A stretch of 19,414 nucleotides of DNA from an uncultured Bacteroidaceae bacterium (GCA_904502185.1 CAJGDX010000034.1:1-19414), one strand, 5' to 3'. Shown: positions 7,761 through 15,762, numbered from the stretch's first letter. Notes: generated from the letters alone by a model not told the origin. Translations and numbers: made by a program.

Positions 7761-7768
7761 TATCTTTG
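7761..7768 (+). promoter_or_regulatory. Promoter of the M3 peptidase operon, -7 box TATCTTTG
   Basis: Perfect match to TAnnTTTG. The -33 position falls in the T-run of the hairpin at 7699-7738 and reads TTT in place of TTG. The predicted start near 7775 leaves about 43 bases to the chosen ATG at 7818. Confidence 0.7.
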
Positions 7769-7817
7769 CGATTCGTATGACGCAGGGTTAATGCCTTGCT
7801 TGATGATTTTTGAAGGT

Positions 7818-9905
7818 ATGACAAACGATACAAACATACAAGAGGTGCTTGCTGGTAATCCCTTTTTGGCACCATACGATACTCCGTTCGAGGCGATTCC
7901 CTTCGACCGGATAGAGATTGCGCATATACTTCCTGCTATTAAGGCAGGCATACAGATAGAAGAGACGGAGATTGCTGCAATAGCCAGCAATGCAGCTCCT
8001 GCGACATTTGAAAATACCATCGAGCCATTTGAGAAAAGCGGCGAGGTTATAATGAAGGTCTCTGCTGTGCTGAATACATATATGAATGTTCGCAATGACG
8101 ATGAACTTCAGGCACTCTCCGAGGAAGCCTACTCGTTACTGACCGAGCATCGCAATAATATTTATCTCGACGAGAAACTTTTTGCCCGGATAAAGGCTGT
8201 TTACGACAATGTCGACCGCACCGCGCTCACTGGTGAGCAGCAACGGTTGCTCGAAATAATTTACAAGAGTTTTGTTCGTGCAGGTGCAAATCTGTCGTCT
8301 CAAGACAAAGAAAAGTATCGCGAACTTACCCAGATGCTCAATAAACTGGAACTGAAATTCCAGGAGAATACTCTGAAAGAGACTGATGCTTACCAGTTAC
8401 ATATAACCGACTCTTCTCAACTCGACGGACTGCCCGAAAGACTTGTTGAGTCGGCTGCCATCGCTGCGCAAGAGGCAGAAAAAAAGGGATGGGTGTTCAC
8501 TCTTCATCGTCCCAGTTATGTTCCCTTCCTCTGCTTCAGTACCCGTCGCGAACTGCGTAAAGAACTGTATATGGCTTATAGTTCGCTTGGGGCAAAAGGC
8601 GACGAGTATGATAACCGCGCGCTTGTCGTGCAGATAGTAAATGCCCGCCTCGAACTTGCAAGACTACTTGGCTACAATACCTATTCCGAGTATATAACAT
8701 CGGAGCGAATGGCGCAGAATGTCGATGCGGTATTTTCTCTACTGGGTCGTCTTTCCTGGTCTTATCTGCCTGCTGCGCGTCGCGAAGTTAACGAAATTAA
8801 AGAGCTTGCTCGCGAAATAGAGGGTAAGGAATTCGAAATGATGCCCTGGGATTTTCTATATTATTCGGAAAAACTGAAGCAGAAAAAACACTCCATCAAC
8901 GACGAAATGTTGCGACCTTACCTCTCGCTGGATCAGGTGCTGCATGGAGTTACCAATCTTGCTACACGCCTTTATGGAATAACCTTCCGCCGAAACGAAA
9001 ATATTCCGGTGTATCACCCCGATGTTCAAGTGTTCGAGGTATACGACTACGATGAGCGTTTCCTTGCGCTTCTCTATTGTGACTTTTTCCCTCGCAAAGG
9101 CAAGCGTTCGGGTGCGTGGATGGATTCTGTAAAAGGGCAATTCAAAGACAAGGCCGGTGTCGACCATCGTCCTCACGTCACGCTTACCACAAACGCTACC
9201 AAGCCTACAGCCGAAAAACCGGCGATGCTCACCATAGACGAGGTAAATACTCTGCTTCATGAATTTGGTCACTGTCTGCATGGAATATTCTCGGATGTGA
9301 CCTATCAGTCGCTGTGCAGCCCCGATGTGCTATGGGATTTTGTTGAACTGCCGTCGCAGATAATGGAAAACTTTACTACCGAAAAGGAGTTCCTTAATAC
9401 GTTTGCATTCCACTACGAAACCGGTGAAACAATACCTGACAACCTGTTGCAGAAGGTGAATGATGCCCGCAACTTCAAGGTGGGCTACAACTGCATACGC
9501 CAGGTGGGGCTGGGGCTTATCGACCAGGCATGGCACAATATCTCAAAACCCTTCGATGGCGAAGTGCTTGCATACGAACATAATGTAACGGAAGCGTTGT
9601 CGTTGTTGCCCAATGTGGCTGCAACCGGCATCACTCCGCAGTTCAGCCACATTATGACAGGTGGTTATTCGGCAGGATACTATAGCTATAAGTGGGCCGA
9701 AATGCTCGATGCCGATGCATTCTCGCTCTTCAAGGAGAATGGAATATTCTCGACACGTATAGCACAGTCGTTCCGCGACAATATTCTTGCTCGCGGAAAC
9801 AGTGAACACCCTAAAATCCTTTACAGAAGATTCAGAGGCAGCGACCCGCAACTCGATGCCCTTCTCTCGCGTGACGGAATAGAAACAATATGCCCTCATC
9901 TATGA
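7818..9905 (+). CDS. dcp: M3-family zinc metallopeptidase (peptidyl-dipeptidase Dcp-like)
   Basis: Thimet-oligopeptidase-type enzyme that cleaves short peptides, here probably releasing dipeptides from peptide C-termini. The protein has 695 residues, the usual size. The zinc site is clear: HEFGH at 481-485 and the third ligand Glu510 in FVELPSQIMEN, 29 residues after the first His, the same spacing as in neurolysin. The late substrate-binding segment reads HIMTGGYSAGYYSYKWAEMLDADAF. No signal peptide is visible, so it is predicted cytoplasmic. Start choice: ATG at 7818 follows GAAGGT and begins MTNDTNIQEVLAGNPFL; in-frame ATGs at 7791 and 7803 are possible but would add residues unlike the family. 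The stop overlaps the next gene as ATGA. Dcp versus oligopeptidase A is not settled by sequence alone. Confidence 0.94.
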   Translation: MTNDTNIQEVLAGNPFLAPYDTPFEAIPFDRIEIAHILPAIKAGIQIEETEIAAIASNAAPATFENTIEPFEKSGEVIMKVSAVLNTYMNVRNDDELQALSEEAYSLLTEHRNNIYLDEKLFARIKAVYDNVDRTALTGEQQRLLEIIYKSFVRAGANLSSQDKEKYRELTQMLNKLELKFQENTLKETDAYQLHITDSSQLDGLPERLVESAAIAAQEAEKKGWVFTLHRPSYVPFLCFSTRRELRKELYMAYSSLGAKGDEYDNRALVVQIVNARLELARLLGYNTYSEYITSERMAQNVDAVFSLLGRLSWSYLPAARREVNEIKELAREIEGKEFEMMPWDFLYYSEKLKQKKHSINDEMLRPYLSLDQVLHGVTNLATRLYGITFRRNENIPVYHPDVQVFEVYDYDERFLALLYCDFFPRKGKRSGAWMDSVKGQFKDKAGVDHRPHVTLTTNATKPTAEKPAMLTIDEVNTLLHEFGHCLHGIFSDVTYQSLCSPDVLWDFVELPSQIMENFTTEKEFLNTFAFHYETGETIPDNLLQKVNDARNFKVGYNCIRQVGLGLIDQAWHNISKPFDGEVLAYEHNVTEALSLLPNVAATGITPQFSHIMTGGYSAGYYSYKWAEMLDADAFSLFKENGIFSTRIAQSFRDNILARGNSEHPKILYRRFRGSDPQLDALLSRDGIETICPHL

Positions 9906-10318
9906 AAAAGTTATTTCTGACAGTAGTGCTTGCTCTGACTGCCCTCTGTTCTTGTGACAGTGGCGACAGTCTGACGGATATTTTCCTCAGTCATCCATGG
10001 AAATTATCTTTTTTCAAAGAGGGAACAATGATAACCTCGCCTTCGCAGAAGGTGACTTACACGCTTAAGTTCTACGATACAACCTTTACCTTTACAACTC
10101 CCGGTGGAGCCGCTATATCCGGATACTGGCAGGCGGATAATAAAAAACGTAATTTCAGGTGTACGCAGGTGAGGGTTACAAACGGTTCAATTTCGGGCGA
10201 TACGATAGCCATGAAAGCCGAAAATATTCTGAAGAATGCACGCTACTACGAGGGTGACGCAAATTGGTTGCAACTACAAGTACAAGATAATACATATATG
10301 CAATTTCATAACAAATAG
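9902..10318 (+). CDS. Small predicted lipoprotein of unknown function
   Basis: A 138-residue protein with a lipoprotein signal: MKKLFLTVVLALTALCSC, lipobox LCSC with Cys18 as the probable lipidated residue. After the cysteine comes a Ser/Asp-rich DSGDSLTD, then a compact beta-rich domain with the look of a lipocalin-like or META-like fold (HPWKLSFFKEGTMI, YTLKFYDTTFTFTT, ISGYWQADNKKRNF). I recall a Bacteroidales family DUF4847 of this kind, but that match is from memory and unverified. The start was set at 9902, not the in-frame ATG at 9890, because it puts the signal peptide at the N-terminus and gives an ATGA overlap with the M3 peptidase stop. The next gene begins 3 bases after its stop. 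The cellular location is the envelope; the role is unknown. Confidence 0.82.
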   Translation: MKKLFLTVVLALTALCSCDSGDSLTDIFLSHPWKLSFFKEGTMITSPSQKVTYTLKFYDTTFTFTTPGGAAISGYWQADNKKRNFRCTQVRVTNGSISGDTIAMKAENILKNARYYEGDANWLQLQVQDNTYMQFHNK

Positions 10319-10321
10319 ATT

Positions 10322-10768
10322 ATGGAAACAAAGAACAAAAAACAACTGGAACTTGACTCACGCTACATACGCATGGCTAAAATCTGGGCTGAAAATTCAT
10401 ACTGCAAACGCCGCCAGGTGGGAGCTATCGTCGTGAAAGATAAGATGATAATATCCGATGGTTACAATGGAACACCCTCTGGGTTCGAAAATGTTTGTGA
10501 GGATGAGAGTGGACTGACAAAGCCTTATGTGTTGCATGCCGAGGCCAATGCCATAACCAAAATTGCCCGTTCGGGAAACAATAGCGATGGCGCTACACTA
10601 TATGTCACCTCTTCGCCATGCATCGAATGTGCGAAGCTTATCATTCAGGCAGGCATCAAGCGTGTAGTATACTCCGAGGCCTACCGATTGAACGATGGCA
10701 TAAAATTGCTCGAAAGAGCGGGAATCGAGGTCGTATCGGTAAACGATGAACAGCACGAGAATATTTAA
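10322..10768 (+). CDS. Deoxycytidylate (dCMP) deaminase
   Basis: Zinc enzyme that deaminates dCMP to dUMP, supplying substrate for thymidylate synthase. The 148-residue length fits the ComEB/dCMP deaminase family. The zinc and proton-shuttle motifs are HAEANAI (His72, Glu74) and SPCIECAKLI (Cys100, Cys103). The segment NGTPSGFENVCED at about 49-61 is typical of dCMP deaminases and argues against cytidine or tRNA adenosine deaminase. It follows the lipoprotein stop by 3 bases and precedes the S41 peptidase by 29, in a single transcript. The link to peptidases is probably only shared transcription. Confidence 0.94.
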   Translation: METKNKKQLELDSRYIRMAKIWAENSYCKRRQVGAIVVKDKMIISDGYNGTPSGFENVCEDESGLTKPYVLHAEANAITKIARSGNNSDGATLYVTSSPCIECAKLIIQAGIKRVVYSEAYRLNDGIKLLERAGIEVVSVNDEQHENI

Positions 10769-10797
10769 GCAGCTTTCAAACAGTTACAGTTCTTAAT

Positions 10798-12450
10798 ATG
10801 AAAAAATATCAAGCTACGCTATATGTACTGATAGCACTGATAGGGGTGATGATGGGTGTCTACATATCCCGACAGGAGAGCCTCGAAAAGGTTTTCTACA
10901 AGGTGAACATAAACAAAGTGGATGAGTTGATGAGCCTGGTGCATGATAAATATGTCGATTCTTTGAGTATGGAAGAGATAATAGAACAGACGATGCCCAA
11001 GATCCTGACAGAACTTGACCCTCATAGCTCATATATCCCGGCTAAAGATCTTGAAGCAACGAATGCAGACCTTAAGAGCAGTTTCAGTGGTATCGGTATA
11101 CGCTTTGTGATACAGGACGACACAATACATATCAACGAGGTGATACGTAAGGGGCCCTCTGAAAAGGTGGGGCTGATGGCAGGTGACCGCATTGTGATGA
11201 TTAACGATACTCTGTTTGTCGGCAAGGTATGTACCAACGACGCGGCAATGAAAAGACTCAAAGGCCCCAAAGGTACAGAGGTTAAGCTGGGAATCAAACG
11301 TTTCGGCGAGAAGGAGTTGCTCGATTTTGTTATTACTCGCGATGATATTCCGGTGCAAAGTGTCGAGGCTGCATATATAATTGACAATAAATGGGGTTAT
11401 GTGCAGGTGGAGCGTTTTGCCGAAAATACATTCAATGAGTTCCTGCTGGCACTTGCACGCTTCCAGTATCGTGGTTGCGATGGAGTCATCATCGACCTCA
11501 GAGGGAACGGTGGCGGCTGGATGGGCATTGCCCTGCAGATGGCAAACGAATTTTTGCAGAAGGGTGACATGATTGTGTACACCGAGGGTATTCACCATCC
11601 CAAAATGGTGGAATATGCCAGTGGCAGCGGCAATTTCAAGAATATGCCGCTGGTGGTGCTCACAGATGAGTCATCGGCTTCGGCAAGCGAAATTATTGCC
11701 GGCACAATACAGGATAATGACCGCGGTACCATCATCGGACGTCGTACATTCGGCAAGGGTCTTGTGCAGCAACCCTATGAATTCAGCGACGGCTCGGCAG
11801 TGCGTCTGACTGTGGCACGTTACTACACACCGTCGGGACGCTGTATACAAAAACCCTACTCCAAAGGCGATGACAAAGATTATGAAATGGATATTGTGAA
11901 CCGCTACGAACGTGGCGAGTTCTTCTCTGAGGATAGTATACATCAGAACGACAGTCTTGTCTACAAGACACGTTTGGGGCGCACCGTTTACGGAGGTGGC
12001 GGCATTATGCCCGACATCTTTGTCTCTTCTGATACCACAGATGTAACCTCTTACTATACTCAGGCTGTTTCGAGACGCCTTATTGCTCAGTTCTCTTTGC
12101 GATACAGCGATGCCCATCGCAAGGATTTGACACCCTTTACCACATGGGATGGAATGTTGAGCTATCTGCAGGCTCAGCCCATGCTCGACGAGTTTGTGGC
12201 GTTTGCCGAAGGAAAGGGGCTTAAGCGTCGTTATAATAGCATAATGAAGTCTCGCAGACTTATTGAACGTGCTATATATGCCAATGTTATTTACGATATA
12301 TTGGGTATGCTGGAGCATGTGAAGTATGTCAATACATTCGACCCCACAGTGCTTAAGGCTGTCGAGGTTCTCGAAGAAGGAAAGGCTTTTCCGCTTGCTC
12401 CCACTGTTCAGCAGGAGATATCTGATAGTGTAGAGGCAAAGATTATATAA
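10798..12450 (+). CDS. S41-family C-terminal processing peptidase with PDZ domain
   Basis: Membrane-anchored serine protease of the Tsp/CtpA class that trims or degrades periplasmic proteins from the C-terminus. Of 550 residues, 7-23 form an uncleaved or signal-anchor hydrophobic helix; a PDZ domain spans about 95-180 (SGIGIRF, GPSEKVGLMAGDRIVMIND); the protease core follows, with DLRGNGGG at 233-240, ESSASASEI at 291-299 holding the nucleophile serine, and TFGKG at 317-321 with the general-base Lys320. RYYTPSGRCIQKPY then follows. A helical tail of about 130 residues reaches the end. It is the last gene of its operon and is followed by a strong terminator. Identification is secure; the substrate is unknown. 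Confidence 0.95.
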   Translation: MKKYQATLYVLIALIGVMMGVYISRQESLEKVFYKVNINKVDELMSLVHDKYVDSLSMEEIIEQTMPKILTELDPHSSYIPAKDLEATNADLKSSFSGIGIRFVIQDDTIHINEVIRKGPSEKVGLMAGDRIVMINDTLFVGKVCTNDAAMKRLKGPKGTEVKLGIKRFGEKELLDFVITRDDIPVQSVEAAYIIDNKWGYVQVERFAENTFNEFLLALARFQYRGCDGVIIDLRGNGGGWMGIALQMANEFLQKGDMIVYTEGIHHPKMVEYASGSGNFKNMPLVVLTDESSASASEIIAGTIQDNDRGTIIGRRTFGKGLVQQPYEFSDGSAVRLTVARYYTPSGRCIQKPYSKGDDKDYEMDIVNRYERGEFFSEDSIHQNDSLVYKTRLGRTVYGGGGIMPDIFVSSDTTDVTSYYTQAVSRRLIAQFSLRYSDAHRKDLTPFTTWDGMLSYLQAQPMLDEFVAFAEGKGLKRRYNSIMKSRRLIERAIYANVIYDILGMLEHVKYVNTFDPTVLKAVEVLEEGKAFPLAPTVQQEISDSVEAKII

Positions 12451-12500
12451 GAAATCACCGCATGGTAGTTTAGCTGCAGTGAGTTAAGTACTTCTTGTAT

Positions 12501-12546
12501 AAACAGCCAGCCCTTGAAAGCTATTGCTTTCAAGGGCTGGCTGTTT
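12501..12546. terminator. Bidirectional terminator between the S41 peptidase and ribH
   Basis: A perfect 20-bp stem, bases 12501-12520 (AAACAGCCAGCCCTTGAAAG) with 12527-12546, closes the 6-base loop CTATTG. It lies between convergent genes. The plus strand ends in TTTT and the minus strand in TTTATA, so it can stop transcription from both sides. Confidence 0.93.
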
Positions 12547-12561
12547 TAGGTATGTGGCTGT

Positions 12562-13047
12562 TTATTTGCCGAATTGCTTAATCATGTGGAGTGCTGTAAC
12601 AGCGCACTCGTCGCCTTTGTTGCCCAGACGTCCACCGCTGCGCTCCTGTGCTTGAAGCAGGTTGTTTGTGGTAATCAGTCCGAAAATTACTGGTGTGTCC
12701 CCTGTTACGTTCAACTGTGTGAGGCCTGCAGTTACGCCTTCGCAGATGTAGTCGAAGTGGGGGGTGTCGCCACGGATTACACATCCGATAGCTATGATAG
12801 CGTCATACTTTTCACTCTTTACCAGACGTGATGCTCCGTAGATGAGTTCGTAACTTCCGGGTACGCTGAATATTTCTATATCCTCCTCTTTGACTCCATT
12901 GGCGACGAGGGTGTTTACAGCTCCGTTTCGCAGTGCATGGGTAATCTCAGGGTTCCATTCTGCATATACCACTGCAATGCGGCGTCCTTCGCCTGAGGGA
13001 ACTTTTGTGGGGTCGTAGTCCGACAGATTGTGTAGTTCGGTTGCCAT
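12562..13047 (-). CDS. ribH: 6,7-dimethyl-8-ribityllumazine synthase
   Basis: Penultimate enzyme of riboflavin synthesis: condenses 5-amino-6-ribitylaminouracil with dihydroxybutanone phosphate. The 161-residue length is standard, and the family forms pentamers or 60-mers. Motifs are PGSYELIYGA (63-72), GCVIRGDTPHFDYIC (88-102, with the catalytic His at 97) and RSGGRLGNKGDECA (136-149, phosphate binding). No other rib genes are in the window and no FMN riboswitch is seen in the 83 bases upstream. It follows the TPR gene on the same strand, but a hairpin lies between them; I find no good promoter box for ribH alone, so partial readthrough is plausible. Confidence 0.97.
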   Translation of the reverse strand: MATELHNLSDYDPTKVPSGEGRRIAVVYAEWNPEITHALRNGAVNTLVANGVKEEDIEIFSVPGSYELIYGASRLVKSEKYDAIIAIGCVIRGDTPHFDYICEGVTAGLTQLNVTGDTPVIFGLITTNNLLQAQERSGGRLGNKGDECAVTALHMIKQFGK

Positions 13048-13068
13048 AATTCTTAGATTTATTAAATG

Positions 13069-13115
13069 AAAAAAGGACTGTCCAGTCTTTGTTGCAGACG
13101 CGGGCAGCCCTTTTT
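13069..13115 (-). terminator. Hairpin between the TPR gene and ribH, likely terminator or attenuator
   Basis: An 11-bp outer stem with one A-C mismatch (AAAAAGGACTG with CAGCCCTTTTT) encloses an inner GTCT/AGAC stem. On the minus strand it ends in a run of T, so it fits a terminator for the TPR gene. Because ribH lacks an obvious promoter, incomplete termination may feed ribH. Confidence 0.65.
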
Positions 13116-13130
13116 ATATGTTTTTGTTAT

Positions 13131-13805
13131 TTATTTTACACGGTTGATGTATTTCTCAATGTCCATTGCCTGCAATGATGCGAAATACTTCTCTTTAATC
13201 TCGTTGTAAACCTTGAGTGCCTCTGCCTTGTTGCCCTGCTTTTCGTAGATGATACCTGCCTGCAACAAGCAGTAGGGGCTGATTGTGTTGTTGTCGGCAG
13301 CTTTTGCAGCCTCGATGAATTTGCTTACTGCAGAATTCAGGTCGCCTGTGTTTGCATAGCAGTTGCCGAGTGCGCTGAGTACGCCGGGTGCTACCATCTT
13401 GTCGCTGCCGTCAAATGCCTTGAGGTAGGGGATAGCCTCTTCGAAGCTGCCGCTCTGTGCCAATGAAAGACCTGCGTATGCGTTTGCGATGTTTGCAGTG
13501 GGTGTGCCGCTGAATTCGTCAATAATCTGTTTGAAACCCATGTTGCCCTGCTCGTCGCCGTTGAGAGCCTTCTCATAATCTCCTGCTGCGAAGTATGACT
13601 CTGCTTTGAAGATAGACTCTGAAGCCTCTTTAGCGCGGGGTTCTGATACCTGGGTCTGATAGAGGATGCTTCCGCCAACGATTAATATTATGGCTGCAAT
13701 TGCCATACCGATCTGCATTTTGTATTTAGTTACAAATGCTTCTGATTTGCTTATAACCTCTGCAGTGATGTTTGTTTCGGGCTGTTGTGTGTTCTGCTGT
13801 TTCAT
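13131..13805 (-). CDS. Membrane-anchored tetratricopeptide-repeat protein
   Basis: A 224-residue protein with a polar N-terminus of about 28 residues, one hydrophobic helix at about 29-50 (MQIGMAIAAIILIVGGSILYQ) and a soluble C-terminal region of TPR-like helices. Recognisable repeat-like stretches are AESYFAAGDYEKALNGDEQG, ANAYAGLSLAQSGSFEEAIPYL, LSALGNCYANTGDLNSAVSKF and LLQAGIIYEKQGNKAEALKVY. The layout resembles YfgM, a SecYEG-associated chaperone-like protein, but similarity of layout alone does not establish that role. It has its own perfect promoter box and reads away from recF. It is probably an envelope scaffold or chaperone; the partner is unknown. Confidence 0.88.
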   Translation of the reverse strand: MKQQNTQQPETNITAEVISKSEAFVTKYKMQIGMAIAAIILIVGGSILYQTQVSEPRAKEASESIFKAESYFAAGDYEKALNGDEQGNMGFKQIIDEFSGTPTANIANAYAGLSLAQSGSFEEAIPYLKAFDGSDKMVAPGVLSALGNCYANTGDLNSAVSKFIEAAKAADNNTISPYCLLQAGIIYEKQGNKAEALKVYNEIKEKYFASLQAMDIEKYINRVK

Positions 13806-13854
13806 ATTTTAAATTTTTACTATTTCTAATTGGGTATGTTTCAGTTCTGAACTG

Positions 13855-13862
13855 CAAAAATA
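13855..13862 (-). promoter_or_regulatory. Promoter of the TPR gene, -7 box TATTTTTG
   Basis: The minus strand reads TATTTTTG, a perfect TAnnTTTG match, about 50 bases before the TPR start codon. The -33 position has TTT in place of TTG. Confidence 0.65.
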
Positions 13863-13944
13863 ATTCTTTTCTTTATAGCTTGAAAATTTCTGTCTGTTTT
13901 TTTTCTTTTCTTGGCTAAATTATCGTTATTTTCGCTCTGTTTTC

Positions 13945-13975
13945 TTGCCTTATTGTCTGTTAAGGGGTATTTTTG
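13945..13975 (+). promoter_or_regulatory. recF promoter, TTG-N20-TATTTTTG
   Basis: A -33 TTG (13945-13947) and a perfect -7 box TATTTTTG (13968-13975) are separated by 20 bases, the same spacing as the tRNA promoter in this window. The start should fall near 13982, giving a leader of about 50 bases to the recF ATG. Confidence 0.75.
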
Positions 13976-14033
13976 TACTATCTATTGCTGCCGTTGTTAG
14001 TGTCAGCGTAGAGTTTTAAAATTAGAACGTAAA

Positions 14034-15140
14034 ATGTTACTCGATACAATATCCATACTCAACTATCGCAGTGTCTCCTCTGCTGAGCTTGCCTTGTCGC
14101 CGAAAATCAACTGTTTCATCGGTTGTAACGGGGTGGGTAAGACCAACTTGCTCGATGCAATCTATTATCTCTCTTTCTGCAAGAGTGCGATTGCTTCGAG
14201 CGATAGTCAGCACATAAAGCATGGCGAACCGTTTTTTATGATTCAGGGTGCTTATGTCACAGACAAGGGTTTGAATGAGGAGTTCTCCTGTGGGCTTAAA
14301 CGTGGCGAGAAAAAGCAGTTTAAACGCAACAAGAAGAGTTACGACAAGCTCTCCGACCACATTGGCCTTGTGCCTTTGGTCATGATTTCTCCTGCCGATT
14401 ACAACCTTATTTCGGGTGGCAGTGAAGAGCGTCGCAGGTTTATGGATGTTGTTATTTCCCAGTACGATAAGGAATACATGCTGTCGCTGATGCGCTATAA
14501 CCGTGCATTGCTGCAGCGCAACGTCATGCTGCGAAGCGACCGCGAACTCGACCCTGAGATGATGGAACTGGTTGAGATGGTTATGGCGGAGGAGGCTGTT
14601 AAGGTTTATGAGGGACGTTTGCGTTTCGTGGAACGCCTTATTCCCATATTCCAGTTTTTTTATAAAGAGATTGCGGGAGTGGATGAGGTTGTTACCCTTT
14701 CGTATCGTTCGGGTCTGGCCGATGGCGATTATGCCAGACAGCTTGTGGCTTCGCGCTACGATGACCGTCGCATGGGCTATACCACAATCGGCGTTCACAA
14801 GGATGACCTGACGATGCAGTTGAATGGTTATCCCATAAAGAAGGAGGGGTCGCAGGGACAGAACAAAAGTTATCTTGTAGCCTTGAAACTGGCGCAGTTC
14901 GATTTCTTGCATTCATGCAGTGGCGAAACGCCTATCCTGTTGCTCGATGATATTTTTGATAAGCTCGATTCTCGTCGGGTGGAGCAGATTGTGCGTCTTG
15001 TTTCGGGCGAGCGGTTCGGCCAAATATTTATCACCGATGTCAATCGCGACCATATTGATTCTATTCTTGAATGTACAGATGGCGGATACAGCCTTTTCGA
15101 GGTTTCGTCAGATGGTGTTCAAATGCTTAAAGGGAAATGA
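14034..15140 (+). CDS. recF: DNA replication and repair protein RecF
   Basis: SMC-like ATPase that loads or steers RecA at single-strand gaps together with RecO and RecR. The 368-residue protein has Walker A GCNGVGKTN at 30-38, an ABC-type signature GSQGQNKSYLVALKLAQF at about 272-289, and Walker B with D-loop ILLLDDIFDKLD at about 301-312. Its start ISILNYRSVSSAELALSPKIN is typical of RecF. It is not next to dnaA or dnaN here, unlike in many Firmicutes and Proteobacteria. The stop overlaps the DUF721 gene start as ATGA. Confidence 0.96.
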   Translation: MLLDTISILNYRSVSSAELALSPKINCFIGCNGVGKTNLLDAIYYLSFCKSAIASSDSQHIKHGEPFFMIQGAYVTDKGLNEEFSCGLKRGEKKQFKRNKKSYDKLSDHIGLVPLVMISPADYNLISGGSEERRRFMDVVISQYDKEYMLSLMRYNRALLQRNVMLRSDRELDPEMMELVEMVMAEEAVKVYEGRLRFVERLIPIFQFFYKEIAGVDEVVTLSYRSGLADGDYARQLVASRYDDRRMGYTTIGVHKDDLTMQLNGYPIKKEGSQGQNKSYLVALKLAQFDFLHSCSGETPILLLDDIFDKLDSRRVEQIVRLVSGERFGQIFITDVNRDHIDSILECTDGGYSLFEVSSDGVQMLKGK

Positions 15141-15427
15141 AAAGAGGTGGAATAAAGTCGATAGGTGAGCTTGTGAATGCTACCTGTCGCGAGGTTGGGA
15201 TAGAGACTCCCCTGAATGAGTTTCGTCTGATAAAGGCCTGGTCACAGGTGCTTGGCGAAACTGTCAGACGTTATACGGGTGATATGTACATCAGGAATCA
15301 GGTTCTTTATGTGCATGTGACCTCCTCTGTGTTGCGCCAGGAACTTATGATGAATCGTAAGATTATTGTTCGCCGTCTGAATGAGCATGTGAGGGCGCAA
15401 GTGATAACAGATATAGTTCTAAAATAA
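15137..15427 (+). CDS. DUF721 protein, DciA-like
   Basis: A short 96-residue protein with the DUF721 pattern: an N-terminal IKSIGELVNATCREVGI helix, AWSQVLGETVRRYTGDMYIRN with the conserved Trp, then LYVHVTSSVLRQELMMNRKIIVRRLNE. In other bacteria the family includes DciA, a DnaB helicase loader that binds DNA through a KH-like fold; whether this short form loads DnaB is inference. It begins inside the recF stop codon (ATGA), which suggests translational coupling and fits a replication role. The gene ends 11 bases before a terminator. Confidence 0.88.
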   Translation: MKRGGIKSIGELVNATCREVGIETPLNEFRLIKAWSQVLGETVRRYTGDMYIRNQVLYVHVTSSVLRQELMMNRKIIVRRLNEHVRAQVITDIVLK

Positions 15428-15438
15428 TCGAAGTATAC

Positions 15439-15468
15439 AAAAAGAGATTCAAAACCGAATCTCTTTTT
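15439..15468 (+). terminator. Terminator of the recF-DUF721 operon
   Basis: A perfect 12-bp stem, AAAAAGAGATTC with GAATCTCTTTTT, encloses the loop AAAACC and is followed by more T. The A-run on the other side would also give a T tail on the minus strand. Confidence 0.92.
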
Positions 15469-15529
15469 TTGTTTGTTTGTGCTGGATGAACTACTAGGGT
15501 TAATATGTTGAAGCGGTTATACAACGAAA

Positions 15530-15557
15530 AAAGAGAAGCAGATCTCTGATTCTCTTT
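15530..15557 (-). terminator. Terminator of the tRNA operon
   Basis: AAAGAGAA pairs with TTCTCTTT, with an inner CAG/CTG stem beyond a G-A mismatch. On the minus strand the stem is directly followed by a T-run (TTTTTT). It starts about 6 bases after the last tRNA. Confidence 0.85.
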
Positions 15558-15562
15558 CCTTG

Positions 15563-15635
15563 AGCGGAAGACGGGACTCGGACCCGCGACCCTAACCTTG
15601 GCAAGGTTATGCTCTACCAACTGAGCTACTTCCGC
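15563..15635 (-). tRNA. tRNA-Gly (GCC), copy 2
   Basis: A 73-base cloverleaf: acceptor GCGGAAG/CTTCCGC, anticodon stem TAACC/GGTTA around loop TTGCCAA, anticodon GCC, and T-loop region GGGTCCGAGTCCC. The discriminator is T and the CCA end is not encoded. Its 72 bases of stem and loop are identical to the other Gly copy in the cluster. Confidence 0.97.
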
Positions 15636-15651
15636 AATATTCGCTTTTTCG

Positions 15652-15735
15652 TGAAGGAGATGAGACTCGAACTCACACGACATAATTGTCACTACCCCCT
15701 CAAAGTAGCGCGTCTACCAATTCCGCCACTCCTCC
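15652..15735 (-). tRNA. tRNA-Leu (GAG)
   Basis: An 84-base class II tRNA: acceptor GGAGGAG/CTCCTTC with one G-T pair, anticodon stem CTACT/GGTAG around loop TTGAGGG giving anticodon GAG, a long variable arm (TGACAATTATGTCGTG region), and T-arm GAGTTCGAGTCTC. The discriminator is A; CCA is not encoded. Confidence 0.95.
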
Positions 15736-15762
15736 ATTTTAAAGCTTCTCGCGCAGTGCCGG

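Noticed and set aside
11671..12318. 215-codon minus-strand frame opposite the S41 peptidase
   Set aside because: It covers the catalytic-lysine half and C-terminal tail of the peptidase in antisense and has no recognisable features.
13048..13130. FMN riboswitch upstream of ribH
   Set aside because: The leader is too short and lacks the conserved FMN aptamer core; only a simple hairpin is present.
14037..14912. 291-codon minus-strand frame opposite recF
   Set aside because: It is antisense to recF, which has intact Walker motifs. The predicted protein shows no domain and reflects the codon bias of recF.
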